The translations under genes and the position numbers were made by a program. Below the pieces are notes generated by a model. The model was given only the letters and a program-made list of their open reading frames with translations, was not told where the DNA came from and did no database searches. From assembly GCA_963789555.1 (NCBI GenBank), contig CAWBKY010000001.1, forward strand, positions 62,001-126,000: a stretch of DNA of 64,000 nt. The letters run 5' to 3'. Of the stretch, positions 1 through 8,628 are shown in pieces. The stretch is from JACXTP01 sp963789555. GTDB lineage: Archaea > Thermoplasmatota > Thermoplasmata > Methanomassiliicoccales > UBA472. The first letter of the stretch is position 1. Every line of letters starts with the position of its first letter.

Positions 1-4
1 GAAG

Positions 5-385
5 ATGGCCAACGATATGAAGGCGGTCAAGGTCCTGACCACGGTCTCAGCCGATGGGGTCCTCCACTCGATCCGTGTGGGGAGCATGGTGGCCCCAGCG
101 CCAAATATGATGGCGGTAGGGGCGATACTGATGAAGACCACGGCCAAGAACCTGGAGGACATGAAGAAGAAGAACCAACCGGTGGCGATATTGCTCGGTT
201 CCGAGATGAACTCCTATCTCATAATGGCCAAGGTCAAGGAGACCCAGAAGGCCGGCCCGCTGTTCGAAAAAATGAACGAGAACCTCAAGGCCATCGGATT
301 GCAGGCCGGGGCGGTCTGGGTGTTCGAACCAACTGGGGTATGGAACCAGAGCGCCTCCTACGAGGCGGGCAAGAAGATCGCTTGA
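5..385 (+). CDS. Pyridoxamine-phosphate-oxidase-like flavin-binding protein, possibly 5' truncated
   Basis: The protein of about 126 residues resembles the small FMN-binding split-barrel family. It opens with a strand reading KVLTTVSADG followed by HSIRVGSM, and continues with a stretch like the family's conserved core (AILMKTTAKNLEDM). It probably binds FMN or a related flavin cofactor; the substrate cannot be told. The ATG lies four bases from the window edge and the frame stays open upstream, so the true start may be outside. It ends about 80 bases before the phosphate transporter. The family call is good; enzyme activity is not established. Confidence 0.7.
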   Translation: MANDMKAVKVLTTVSADGVLHSIRVGSMVAPAPNMMAVGAILMKTTAKNLEDMKKKNQPVAILLGSEMNSYLIMAKVKETQKAGPLFEKMNENLKAIGLQAGAVWVFEPTGVWNQSASYEAGKKIA

Positions 386-404
386 ACAATAACCTTCTTT
401 AAGA

Positions 405-430
405 GTTCCGGTCCATCAAGATGCCGGAAC
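405..430. terminator. Small hairpin between flavoprotein and phosphate transporter
   Basis: The arms GTTCCGG and CCGGAAC form a perfect 7-bp inverted repeat around a 12-base loop, just after the end of the flavin-binding protein. It could weakly terminate or stabilise that transcript. No strong T tract follows, so the role is uncertain. An AT-rich TATA-like patch (ataatatt) follows at about 431-438, some 30 bases before the transporter start. Confidence 0.3.
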
Positions 431-467
431 ATAATATTCCTTAGAAGCGAGCGGAGCGTGCCACCAG

Positions 468-1502
468 ATGGACCAATTGATGTTGTTATTCGCCCTCATC
501 GGTATGGGGTTGATCTGGGCATTCTCATTCACGAACGGTTTCCAGGATGGTGCCACCACCGCAGCCACCCTCGTGGCCAGCAAGGCCGCCACTCCAAGGC
601 AGGGCCTGATGTTGGTAGCATCGTTGGGAGCTCTCGGGACACTATTGGGCGGGTCGGCGGTGGCCTTCACCATCACCGGTCTGATCGATGTCGATGACTC
701 TGAGTTGGTAATGATCATAACCCTTTCCGCGTTGGCGGGGGCCATCGCTTGGAACATGGTCACCTGGTATTTTGGGATACCATGCTCCACCACCCAATCC
801 CTGGTGGGAGGATTGGTGGGGGCGGGGGTGGCCGTGGCCGGTACGGGAAGCGTCAACTGGGGGTGGTCCGAACTTATGGACGGGGAACTTACCGGGCTGA
901 TGCTGGTCATCGTGTTCTTGGTGGTCTCGATCATCTTCGGTCTGGTGGGAGGGTACCTACTGTTCAAGGCGACCAAGTGGATGTTGAGAGGGGCGAAGCG
1001 GTCGATCAACCGGCGCATCAACCAAGCACAATGGTTGGCCACCAGCGTATTCGCGTTCAGCAACGGGGCCAACGATTCACAGAAGTTCCTGGGGCTGATC
1101 ATCATGATACTGATGTCCACGGGGTTCACAAGCACGGAGGAGATCCCTCTTTGGGCCAGGTTGTTCATAGCATTGGCCATCGGCCTGGGCACGATCATCG
1201 GCGGGAGGCGAATCCTCAAGACCTTGGCCAGCAAGATATACTCCATCGCTCCCATCCACTCCCTCGACTCCCAGATCGTATCGGGGACGGCGTTGACCAT
1301 ATCCACTGTGATAGGGGCGCCCATATCCTCGACCCAAGTGGTCTCATCGAGCATACTGGGTATAGGTGCGGCAGACCGACCCAGGTATGTGCGATGGGCC
1401 AAAGCGAACGAGCTCGTGGTCTCATGGCTGCTCACCATACCCGCTTCGGCCTTGGTCTCTGGCCTGATAGGATATGCATTTGATTTGTTCTACATATCAT
1501 GA
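468..1502 (+). CDS. Inorganic phosphate transporter, PiT family
   Basis: This 344-residue membrane protein carries the duplicated PiT signatures. GIPCSTTQ followed by LVGG is near residue 104, GANDSQK near 201, and GAPISSTQVVSSS near 283. An FTNGFQDGA motif near the N-terminus is the first copy of the GANDxxx motif. About ten hydrophobic segments flank a charged cytoplasmic loop near residues 170-185. PiT proteins import phosphate, usually as a metal-phosphate complex, by cation symport. The next gene encodes a DUF47/PhoU-like protein 10 bases downstream, the usual partner, so the two probably form an operon. The reading frame is intact and the call is secure. Confidence 0.95.
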   Translation: MDQLMLLFALIGMGLIWAFSFTNGFQDGATTAATLVASKAATPRQGLMLVASLGALGTLLGGSAVAFTITGLIDVDDSELVMIITLSALAGAIAWNMVTWYFGIPCSTTQSLVGGLVGAGVAVAGTGSVNWGWSELMDGELTGLMLVIVFLVVSIIFGLVGGYLLFKATKWMLRGAKRSINRRINQAQWLATSVFAFSNGANDSQKFLGLIIMILMSTGFTSTEEIPLWARLFIALAIGLGTIIGGRRILKTLASKIYSIAPIHSLDSQIVSGTALTISTVIGAPISSTQVVSSSILGIGAADRPRYVRWAKANELVVSWLLTIPASALVSGLIGYAFDLFYIS

Positions 1503-1512
1503 GGTGTCAAGA

Positions 1513-2155
1513 ATGGAAAAACAAGAAGAGGTAAGGGAACGTCGATTGATACGCCGCATCTTCCCGGAAGGGCCTGATTTCTATCTTATGCTCATCGATA
1601 TAACCGACCAATCCCGAGAGGGCGTGGAAGAATTCCGATCCTGGCTGGACAAAGGCCATCTAGCCGATATCAATCGTTTGGAGGAGCTGGATGAAAGGAT
1701 GGACGAAACGCGCTACAAGATGGAGCACGAGCTCCATGACGCGTTCGCAACGCCCATCGACCGAGAGGAGATATACATTCTTTCCCGTCAGGTGGACTAC
1801 CTGGTCAACTATTGCGTCATGATGGCCAGACAGATGCAGGCCTACGATGTCCCGCCCAACGAGTCCATCAAGTTCATGGCGGAGAACCTGGTGGAGGCCA
1901 TGAACCATGTTTCTCAGTCGCTCCGATTACTGAGGGAAAAGGATGGAAAGGCGGATGAACTGATCAAGGACATGAGGAAATGCCAACATCAGGATAGAAC
2001 GTCGCTACATCCAATCGATGGCAGAGCTGTTCAAGACCGAGGACCCAATGCTGATACTGCGGCATGCTGAGATCTATGACAACATGCTGGAGAACTCGAA
2101 GAACCTCAGGAACTGCATCGATACATTGCACAGGATCCTGGTGGGGGTATTCTGA
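1513..2155 (+). CDS. DUF47 / PhoU-like phosphate transport regulator (frameshifted)
   Basis: The ATG at 1513 follows the phosphate transporter by 10 bases. The product is all-helical and charged, with the DUF47 pattern: an N-terminal FYLMLIDITDQSREGVEEF helix and a middle segment DREEIYILSRQVDYLVNY. The frame breaks at about 1975-1990. The sequence then continues in another frame as NIRIERRYIQSMAELF and ends with a typical helix (HRILVGVF) at the TGA at 2153-2155. DUF47 proteins accompany PiT transporters and are thought to control them. The break looks like an indel in the sequence, because both halves match one family without loss. Confidence 0.85.
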
Positions 2156-2158
2156 GGG

Positions 2159-2608
2159 TCAGGGCGTTGGATCGAGCATTTCGAACCCGGTCTTCGGGTC
2201 CATTATTCGGATGGAACCATTTTCCAAGATCTCGGTGACGACCACCTCGACCACATTCCAGACCACGACACCGGCCCGGACGCATCCTGTGACCGTGCCG
2301 TCCCCCCTCCCCGTGGCGATGTGCATATGCAGGGTCGGCTCCCCGCGCTCATCTGGGAAGATGGTCCCCACCCCTGTGATCTCCCGGGGCTGGTCCAGGC
2401 ACAATTTCATGGGGACCACCGGAGAGGCCCTGCCTTCCTTAGGGCCGACCACCAGCTTGCTACCTTCGTCCAAGGCGCCCAACGCGATGACCTGAGCCCT
2501 TCGGATCCCATTTTCCTTGGCGAAACGCTCCAACGATTCATGTATGATGTCCCCATCCTCAAGCCTGACCACAAAGACCCTACCTGCTTTCGCCTCGGAG
2601 TAGCGCAT
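2159..2608 (-). CDS. PPC/DUF296 domain protein
   Basis: This 149-residue protein fits the stand-alone PPC (DUF296) domain. It starts with a strand around VFVVRLEDGDIIHESL, has a central ALGALDEG segment, and contains a histidine motif LHMHIA that could bind a metal, as in archaeal and bacterial single-domain members. In plants the domain accompanies AT-hooks in DNA-binding proteins; the role of free-standing prokaryotic versions is poorly known. Its end lies 4 bases from the end of the convergent DUF47 gene. The frame is intact. Confidence 0.8.
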   Translation of the reverse strand: MRYSEAKAGRVFVVRLEDGDIIHESLERFAKENGIRRAQVIALGALDEGSKLVVGPKEGRASPVVPMKLCLDQPREITGVGTIFPDERGEPTLHMHIATGRGDGTVTGCVRAGVVVWNVVEVVVTEILENGSIRIMDPKTGFEMLDPTP

Positions 2609-2703
2609 GGACCTTCACATTGACATGACCTGATGGGGGAGACTGCATAAAATACGCTCCCCTTCGCCATGGCCAACGACCAAAAAATGAGTAGATTCTC
2701 ATA

Positions 2704-2714
2704 AAACTTTAATA
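2704..2714 (+). promoter_or_regulatory. TATA-like box upstream of nadA
   Basis: The AT-rich stretch aaactttaata is centred about 30 bases before the nadA ATG at 2739, the expected archaeal TATA position for a transcript with a very short leader. Confidence 0.5.
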
Positions 2715-2738
2715 GGCAAGGCCGCATCGCCACTTCGA

Positions 2739-3648
2739 ATGTCGCTCGTGGATGCTATCCAGCAGTTGAAAAAGGATAGGAACGCGGTGATCCTGGCACA
2801 CAACTACCAACCTCCTGAGATACAGGATGTGGCCGATTTCGTGGGCGACTCATTGGGACTTGTCGGTCCAGGCGTCGAGGACCGAAGCGGACGTCATAAT
2901 CTTCTGTGGCGTGGACTTCATGGCCGAGAGCGCCAAGGTCCTGAACCCGACCAAGACGGTCATCCTTCCAGAGCCGCAGGCCATGTGCCCCATGGCGGCC
3001 ATGTGCGACGCGGAAACGTTGAAGGAGGTCAAGGCGAAGTATCCAGACGTGGCCGTGGTGGCCTATGTCAACACCTCCGCCGCTGTGAAGGCGGAGACGG
3101 ATATCTGTTGCACCTCTTCCAATGCCATCAAGGTGGTCGGTTCGTTGGATGCTAAGCGCATTCTCTTCGTCCCCGATTGCAACCTAGGCAGATATGTTCA
3201 GCGCTTCTTCCCGGACAAGGAACTGATCGTTTGGCCAGGATACTGCCCGACCCATGACAGCATAACCCCCGAGGACATCCGGAAATTGAGGTCCGAACAT
3301 CCTCAAGCAGTGGTCCTGGTCCATCCAGAATGTCGTCCCGAGGTCATAGACATGGCCGACAAGGTCGCTTCGACCGAGGGCATGATCAAGTTCGCACAGA
3401 AATCGGATGCGAAGGAGTTCATCATCGCCACCGAGGGAGAGCTGACCTATCGGTTGGGCAAGGAAGTACCGGGAAAGAAGTTCTATTCCATACCATGTGC
3501 CGTCTGCCCGACCATGAAGATGATTGACCTGCAGAAGGTGCATGACAGCCTCATGAATTTGGGGCCATGCATCGAGCTGCCCCAGGAGATCATCGACAAG
3601 GCCAGGGTCCCTCTGGAGAGGATGATGGAGATCGGTCGGGGCGATTGA
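2739..3648 (+). CDS. nadA: Quinolinate synthase NadA (one frameshift)
   Basis: NadA condenses iminoaspartate with dihydroxyacetone phosphate to make quinolinate in NAD synthesis. The N-terminus (AVILAHNYQPPEIQD, then VGDSLGL) is typical. The three iron-sulfur ligands can be seen in FCGV, WPGYCPTHD and CAVCPTMK, and substrate-binding segments such as HPECRPEV are present. The frame changes near 2860: GDSLGL is followed by SVQASRTEADV in the next frame, consistent with one extra base. The repaired protein is about 302 residues, the normal family length. No nadB or nadC lies next to it. The identification is secure. Confidence 0.95.
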
Positions 3649-3746
3649 TAGGGTGGAAAATCACATCTCGTCGCTCTCCCATCGCACAATCGTTTTGATA
3701 TTAGAGAAAAAGTAAGGGGTTTGGGGTCAGAAAGGCCCATGCTCGT

Positions 3747-5234
3747 TCAAGGTCTATAAGGGGGAGGGACCTGGTTCCGCATGTTGCCTTTCTTCTTCTG
3801 GCTATGGCGTAGCACGACCACTGCCACCACCACTATGCCGATGACGAAGATGGCGCCGATGATGCCAAGGACTATCATCCCGCCCGTCTCAGGATCGATC
3901 TCCAAGGCTATCGCTCCCATCTCCAGGGCGGGGTCGTGGAAGATCGTCTGGCCAGCGGGGTAGATGAAACCTCCGAGCACGAACAGCGCCTTCACCTCGC
4001 CATCATCGTTCTCACCGCGTTCAAGGGTACGATGGCCGGCATGGATCTGGAAGACCATGGAGCGGTTCTCCTGGCCATCGACGGTGACGTTGGAGACCCA
4101 GGTGAGAGCCCCGGTCTTCTGCCAGTTGTCCTTGAACTGGATACGGTCCTTCGTGATCAAGGTGGCCTCGCTGGGCAGTTCGTCCTCATCGGCGGCGGTC
4201 TTGTCCCCATCCAGGGTGGAGTATTCCATCACGCCCTGGCCATCTTCGACCCCATCCTGGACGAACTGGGCGTTGTACCACTCCTCCACCTTGTCCGGGA
4301 TGAAGACGGCATAGATCAGGCCGTTCTCAAGCATCAAACGGGGGTCTTTGGCGTTCTCGTAGAAGTCCCATCCTTCGATGATATGATCGTACTTGAACGC
4401 GGTCTCAGTGCTCACCGCGGTGTAATTGCGCGGGGCGATCGCTTCTGAATCCGTGATCCGACCATTGTCAAGTGTGACCCGATAGAACGGCACGGACACA
4501 TCGACCCTCTCCGCGCTAGCGGTTATGTGGAAAGCGAACTCCACCCGTTCCAGGACACCATCCTCCGGAGTGCCGTTGCGGTAGTCCATCAGCGCCATGT
4601 CCCATACCTTGGTGTACGTCACGTTCAAGGCATACAGGGAGAAATCGTAGGTCTTGGTCTGGGTCTCATAATCGATGCCTTGTTCTATTTCCGACAAGGT
4701 CCAAGCCTGTTTCAGGTCGATGTATTTGTAGGCGGGCTCGTACTTGGCGAAGGGATCGTCCTCGAACATGCGCTTGTTGGTGCTGAAGTCGAAGAGCCCG
4801 TTTCCAGCGCCGTAAGTATCGCCGAAGAATGTCGGGATGCCCGTATCATCGAACTCCAGCAGAGCGAACATCTGTTGTCCGAACACCGTTATTACAGGTA
4901 TTGGGAACTCGTTCACGATCACATTGCCGTCCGGTCCGACCACCTCGGCCCCTCCAAGGTAGCGCAGGTTCATGCCCACGATGCTGATGGGGGCGGGGTT
5001 GCCCTGGGTACCATATATCACACCGAACCAGGCCAGGTTGTAGCCTTCAGTGCAGTTGACGGCCACATAGCTGCCCGATCCGAACTCGGTCGTAGTGCCT
5101 AGCTCCAATCTTATGCGGTCCATGGGGTCGCTTGGCTCATCTGCAGCCGCGATTCCGGCGAATCCTCCTGTCACGAGGAGGGTAACCAGCAGGGCCGAAG
5201 CCATCCCTAGAGTCATTCCTTTCATTGGGAACAC
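3747..5234 (-). CDS. Secreted, membrane-anchored protein of unknown function
   Basis: This 495-residue protein has an N-terminal signal peptide (hydrophobic core around residues 12-30, ending in an AAADE-like cleavage region). A large extracellular part is rich in aromatic and acidic residues. A single C-terminal membrane segment lies near residues 455-478, followed by a short basic, proline-rich tail. I recognise no domain. The design (signal, long ectodomain, C-terminal anchor) fits an archaeal surface protein facing outwards. A TATA-like box shared with the divergent gene lies at 5305-5316. The frame is intact. Confidence 0.75.
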   Translation of the reverse strand: MFPMKGMTLGMASALLVTLLVTGGFAGIAAADEPSDPMDRIRLELGTTTEFGSGSYVAVNCTEGYNLAWFGVIYGTQGNPAPISIVGMNLRYLGGAEVVGPDGNVIVNEFPIPVITVFGQQMFALLEFDDTGIPTFFGDTYGAGNGLFDFSTNKRMFEDDPFAKYEPAYKYIDLKQAWTLSEIEQGIDYETQTKTYDFSLYALNVTYTKVWDMALMDYRNGTPEDGVLERVEFAFHITASAERVDVSVPFYRVTLDNGRITDSEAIAPRNYTAVSTETAFKYDHIIEGWDFYENAKDPRLMLENGLIYAVFIPDKVEEWYNAQFVQDGVEDGQGVMEYSTLDGDKTAADEDELPSEATLITKDRIQFKDNWQKTGALTWVSNVTVDGQENRSMVFQIHAGHRTLERGENDDGEVKALFVLGGFIYPAGQTIFHDPALEMGAIALEIDPETGGMIVLGIIGAIFVIGIVVVAVVVLRHSQKKKGNMRNQVPPPYRP

Positions 5235-5304
5235 CGTGATTGAGAACGCCGTGGGCGGTCAAATAGCGCCGTGGAGAACAGTTACTCAACATTCTTTCTG
5301 AGGG

Positions 5305-5316
5305 ATTTATATATCT
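5305..5316 (+). promoter_or_regulatory. TATA box in a divergent promoter region
   Basis: The sequence atttatatatct is centred about 26 bases before the plus-strand start at 5337, which would give an almost leaderless transcript. Read on the other strand it also resembles a TATA box and could serve the minus-strand secreted protein starting at 5234. Confidence 0.55.
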
Positions 5317-5336
5317 GGACACAGAGTCGGTGAGGT

Positions 5337-6119
5337 ATGACGCCAGGAGACATACGGGCGGTGGAGAATCCCATCACCGCCATGTTCGACCTTGCCGACC
5401 AGGTCAACTCCGAGGCACCCCGGGTCAGGAAGCTGGTGCGATATGCCGCCGTGTTCATCATATTTTGGTTGGTGCTAGATTTCATATTGATATTGGCGAC
5501 GGCTCAGGGCAACATCCTCATAAGCGTCTTCTTGGCGGCGATGTTCGTGGTGGGCATATTCACATTGCTCTCCCTGCGAAACCTCAACGACTTCTTCAAA
5601 TATTACGCCCTCAGGCATAGTTATATCCAGAGTGTTAGGGACGCGGACCCGATGGTCATGGTTCCCAAGGGGTCGAACTCGGTGGAGCGCTTCAGATCCT
5701 ACCTAACGACCATGAACCCGGAGATGGCCTCGTCCCTGGCATTGACCCCCACACCGACCGTGACCAAGGGAAAGAGCGGGATGTTCTACCAATGGGACAT
5801 CTACCTCCTGCGCCGATCTGGGTTCCTCTGGCATCCCTTGGGTCTTGGATATCCCGGCTACCAGCTCTTTCTGAAACACTTCGATCGAGCCCCCAACCCC
5901 GAAGATGTGAATTCCATGAGGAGGGCGGTGGAGGACGTGGTGGCGGAAAGCGGTTCTCCCGCGTCGAGGATGATCTTGCTTTGGACCAGGGGCAAGGAGG
6001 ACCTCACCGAAGAGGTCTACAACATGATAACCACCCAGAACGTAGTCTATTCCCACCGGGGGAGCTCGTTCATCTGCGGGGTGGAGCTGGTCATCGAGAA
6101 CGACGGACGGGACCTATGA
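5337..6119 (+). CDS. Predicted membrane protein with cytoplasmic C-terminal domain, unknown
   Basis: This 260-residue protein has two adjacent membrane helices at about residues 35-58 and 60-80 and a soluble C-terminal domain of about 170 residues. The soluble part holds strands such as YQWDIYLLRR and ILLWTRGKEDL, but no motif I can assign. The start is supported by the TATA box at 5305-5316. It ends about 20 bases from the end of the convergent winged-helix gene. It could be a membrane-bound sensor or scaffold; no function is proposed. Confidence 0.7.
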   Translation: MTPGDIRAVENPITAMFDLADQVNSEAPRVRKLVRYAAVFIIFWLVLDFILILATAQGNILISVFLAAMFVVGIFTLLSLRNLNDFFKYYALRHSYIQSVRDADPMVMVPKGSNSVERFRSYLTTMNPEMASSLALTPTPTVTKGKSGMFYQWDIYLLRRSGFLWHPLGLGYPGYQLFLKHFDRAPNPEDVNSMRRAVEDVVAESGSPASRMILLWTRGKEDLTEEVYNMITTQNVVYSHRGSSFICGVELVIENDGRDL

Positions 6120-6140
6120 GTTCATCCCTTTCATGGCCCC

Positions 6141-6536
6141 TCACTCGTCGTCCAAGTCCTTGGCCCAAGCGGGCAGGCCCCGGTAACGGTAGTGCTGCCG
6201 GATCTGCTCCTCGTAGAGGTTGAAGAAGAACTCGTTGTACTTGCGCACGTACAACACACCCTCACGAGTGATGCGGACCTCGTAGTGGGTCTCCTTTTCC
6301 TCGATGCGCACCAAACTCTGCTCCACAAGATAGTCCAGGACCTTGTTGGTCATGAAATGGTTGGACATGATCTCGTGCTTGATCTCCTCCTTCGACAGAC
6401 CTGGTCTGTCCTCAGCCAAGATGCGGTCCAACTTCGACTCCAGGTCTGGTTGGTAGATGTCTATGCCTAGCTCTGAGACCAAGCGGTTCAGGGTGAAGCA
6501 GGCGTAGATCTTGAAGTCCTTGTAAGACCTGGACAT
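6141..6536 (-). CDS. Winged-helix-like protein, unknown target
   Basis: This 131-residue protein has a helical N-terminus and a segment resembling a winged helix: helices around LSKEEIKHEIMSNHF and KVLDYLVEQSLV are followed by the wing-like strand YEVRITREGVLYV. This suggests DNA binding, but the family is not certain. A TATA-like patch (tataata on the minus strand) lies near 6563-6572, about 30 bases before the start. It is separate from the redox operon that starts further downstream on the same strand. Confidence 0.55.
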   Translation of the reverse strand: MSRSYKDFKIYACFTLNRLVSELGIDIYQPDLESKLDRILAEDRPGLSKEEIKHEIMSNHFMTNKVLDYLVEQSLVRIEEKETHYEVRITREGVLYVRKYNEFFFNLYEEQIRQHYRYRGLPAWAKDLDDE

Positions 6537-6581
6537 CGGCTCCGATGGGTATCCATCGCTCGGATATTATAATGAACGTCC

Positions 6582-7007
6582 TCAGTCCGGTCCCATGATA
6601 AAATCGGTGGGGGAGCAGCTCACATCCACCCATATAGCATCGGCCTCCACCTTGACCTTGAAGGTGCGTAGGTCATGCGTCCCCATCTCCTCGTGCAACA
6701 TGGACTTGAACTTGGGGACCGCCTCCTCCTTGGGCGGAGCGGCGGTCTTGCCATAATCCTTATGGGCTGGGCCGAGCAGGGCCTTCCCGGTGCGGACGTC
6801 GAACTGGGCGAAGTGCAAGGGGCATGTGACGATGTTCCTGCTCAAAGTACCGAAATTTAGCGGGGCGTTCTCATGGCCACAGCGCCGGGTTATCGCGTAG
6901 ATCTTCCCATCAACGTTCGCCAGTACCACCTCCACGCCTTCAACCACCACCGCCTTGAGGCCTCCCTTGGCGATGTCCTCCAATTCTAAGGCGCGCACGA
7001 ACATCAA
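6582..7007 (-). CDS. Rieske [2Fe-2S] protein
   Basis: The Rieske cluster motif is complete: CGHENAPL supplies Cys-x-His and CPLHFAQF supplies Cys-x-x-His, about 20 residues apart. A conserved FDVRTGKAL strand follows. The 141-residue soluble protein resembles the small ferredoxin-type Rieske proteins that serve dioxygenases or nitrite-reductase-like enzymes, with a longer C-terminal part. It is the last gene of a four-gene minus-strand operon; its start overlaps the stop of the preceding gene by four bases. It probably carries electrons for that operon's thiol-redox proteins, which is inference. Confidence 0.9.
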   Translation of the reverse strand: MMFVRALELEDIAKGGLKAVVVEGVEVVLANVDGKIYAITRRCGHENAPLNFGTLSRNIVTCPLHFAQFDVRTGKALLGPAHKDYGKTAAPPKEEAVPKFKSMLHEEMGTHDLRTFKVKVEADAIWVDVSCSPTDFIMGPD

Positions 7008-7339
7008 TCCACCTCTCCCTCAGGTATCTGGGGCAGTGAGTCAGGGTCCGTCACATCCTGATGGACGAACAGACCGCACCAGCACCGCCTCATCTTGTCG
7101 AAATGTTGGCGATGCCAGGGTATGCAAGGGCAAACGATGCGCATATCATGCCCCCTCTCACCAGTAAGCCCTTGGCAGGGGCAGAAAGGTATTCCATGCT
7201 TCCTATAGAGCACGACCTCCTGCTCCAGGCAGAAATCGGCAAGCTCCTCGTCGGGGGTGAACTTGTAACCAAGAGCCTGCACTATTGGTTCCCATTGCTC
7301 TCGCAACGCCCTCTTCCCCCCCTCCATGTCCATCTTCAT
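7004..7339 (-). CDS. Ferredoxin-thioredoxin reductase catalytic-subunit-like protein
   Basis: This 111-residue protein has the FTR beta-subunit cysteine pattern in order: CPC, then CPCIPWHR, then CWCGLF. In plant and cyanobacterial FTR these residues hold a [4Fe-4S] cluster beside a redox-active disulfide, which takes electrons from ferredoxin to reduce thioredoxin. Archaeal relatives lack the variable subunit. The start codon overlaps the glutaredoxin stop (ATGA), and the stop overlaps the start of the Rieske gene, so these genes are very probably co-translated. The glutaredoxin is its most likely partner. Confidence 0.9.
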   Translation of the reverse strand: MKMDMEGGKRALREQWEPIVQALGYKFTPDEELADFCLEQEVVLYRKHGIPFCPCQGLTGERGHDMRIVCPCIPWHRQHFDKMRRCWCGLFVHQDVTDPDSLPQIPEGEVD

Positions 7340-7597
7340 ACCTTCTGCTTCTCGGCCATCGCCTTCTCGAACTTGTCTGGGTTATAACCTTGGATTATGA
7401 TGTCATCGATATAGATGATGGGGAATGACAGATTGAGATTATCCCGTTGGATCCTCTCTCGGACCGGTTTCTTCTCCTCGCTGTCCAGATTATCGTAGTC
7501 GAATGAAGTCGAAGGGGATGTTCCTATCTTCGAACCATTTCTTCGTTTTCTTGCACCACGGACAGGTGCTAAGGGTATACATGAAGACCTTGACCAA
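7336..7597 (-). CDS. Glutaredoxin-like protein, CPWC active site (frameshifted)
   Basis: The N-terminal half reads KVFMYTLSTCPWCKKTKKWF, with a glutaredoxin CPWC active site. The frame changes at about 7500-7510, where NIPFDFIR leads into YDNLDSEEKKPV. The C-terminal half, with FPIIYIDDIIIQGYN, matches the cis-proline (here FPII) and GYN-like end of glutaredoxins. The best start is a TTG at 7597, preceded by a GGAGG ribosome binding site; the upstream frame has a stop just before it. It sits between the two iron-sulfur genes of the operon and is a natural substrate for the FTR-like protein. Confidence 0.8.
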
Positions 7598-7601
7598 ACT
7601 C

Positions 7602-7940
7602 TCAATCCTCCAGTCTCACGAACAACTTGCCATCCTCCTTCCTGGTCTGGAACATGCGGAGCTTGACCTCCTTGGACATGACCAGCTCCCCGGTGCGGAC
7701 GTCGAAGGCCCAATCATGGCAGGGGCATCTTATCAAATCGCCTTCCAAGGTGCCGCTGGCCAGTGCACAGCCCATATGGGGGCAGCGGTTGGAGAGCGCA
7801 TAGACATCCTCCCCACGGCGCAACATGATCATGCCTAGGCCTTTAGGGTGGAACAGACGCGGCATGTTCTGTGGCAGGTCCTTCAGCTCGGCAACATAGA
7901 TCCATGGGTCCTTTGACATCTCAGGCTCGACCTTGGCCAC
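7602..7940 (-). CDS. Rieske [2Fe-2S] ferredoxin-type protein
   Basis: This 112-residue protein carries a textbook Rieske motif: CPHMGCAL and CPCHDWAFDVRTG. The first motif has the extra cysteine typical of some Rieske ferredoxins. It is the first gene of the Rieske, glutaredoxin, FTR-like, Rieske operon, only a few bases before the glutaredoxin. The two Rieske proteins are distinct in sequence and not a simple tandem copy. It probably delivers electrons to a partner enzyme; no oxygenase or nitrite reductase large subunit is nearby. Confidence 0.9.
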   Translation of the reverse strand: MAKVEPEMSKDPWIYVAELKDLPQNMPRLFHPKGLGMIMLRRGEDVYALSNRCPHMGCALASGTLEGDLIRCPCHDWAFDVRTGELVMSKEVKLRMFQTRKEDGKLFVRLED

Positions 7941-7976
7941 ATTATGGCAGGCATGAGGACATAATACTTGTGAGAA

Positions 7977-8603
7977 TCAGAGGAGGACCCCGATCGAGCT
8001 GACAAGGAAGTACAATCCGAAGACGAACATGAGCAGACCGGAGGCGAGGATCAGCATGTGGTGCCATTTGACGTTCCACAGCCCTTTGGTCCGATTCACC
8101 GTGTTGGAGATGAAATACTCCCAACCCGCATCGCAACCGAGATGCACGGCCGCGAAGATGGGAAGCATGACCAGTCCGAACGTCACCGCGGTGGCCACCA
8201 ATGCCGCTCCGACGGTGGCCCACCACATCAACCAGTAGGGATTGGTGATGGTGGTGATGACCCCATCCAAGAAGGCGCTGCGGGTTGGGCCGACACCCTC
8301 ACAGACCATCAACTCCCTGGCCCGGACCATACCGATGCCCATCCATATCAGGATGGCCCCTCCGATGGCCGCGACGATGGCGAACATGCCCTCGTCCTCG
8401 AAGATATAGTCGAACCCAAAGAATATGAGCACGATGAGAGGGATCTCGACCAAGGCATGGCCCAAGACGATCCGAAGGCCAGCGTTCTTGTCCTTGTACC
8501 CTTGGGCCACAGTGGCGGCGAAGACCGGCCCCGGCATGAGCACCCCTGAAAGCGATATGAAGGCGACGCTCAATAGGAACAGGCCAGGGGAGTCCTCGAA
8601 CAT
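7977..8603 (-). CDS. LysE-family amino acid exporter
   Basis: This 208-residue protein has about six membrane helices. The LysE/RhtB signature is near the N-terminus: MPGPVFAATVAQGYK followed by GLRIVLGHALVE. The segment TNPYWLMWWATVG is the second conserved region. LysE-family proteins export amino acids or other small solutes; the substrate here cannot be told. A TATA-like sequence (ttataataa on the minus strand) is centred about 27 bases before the start, which suggests its own leaderless transcript separate from the upstream nuclease-like gene. Confidence 0.88.
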   Translation of the reverse strand: MFEDSPGLFLLSVAFISLSGVLMPGPVFAATVAQGYKDKNAGLRIVLGHALVEIPLIVLIFFGFDYIFEDEGMFAIVAAIGGAILIWMGIGMVRARELMVCEGVGPTRSAFLDGVITTITNPYWLMWWATVGAALVATAVTFGLVMLPIFAAVHLGCDAGWEYFISNTVNRTKGLWNVKWHHMLILASGLLMFVFGLYFLVSSIGVLL

Positions 8604-8628
8604 CCAGTCCGATATCGATGAACGATTA

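Noticed and set aside
416..1438. Long open frame antisense to the phosphate transporter, and similar long antisense frames at 38853-39818 and 57277-58353
   Set aside because: They lie opposite secure genes, have biased low-information composition and match no family; they are shadows of GC-rich coding sequence.
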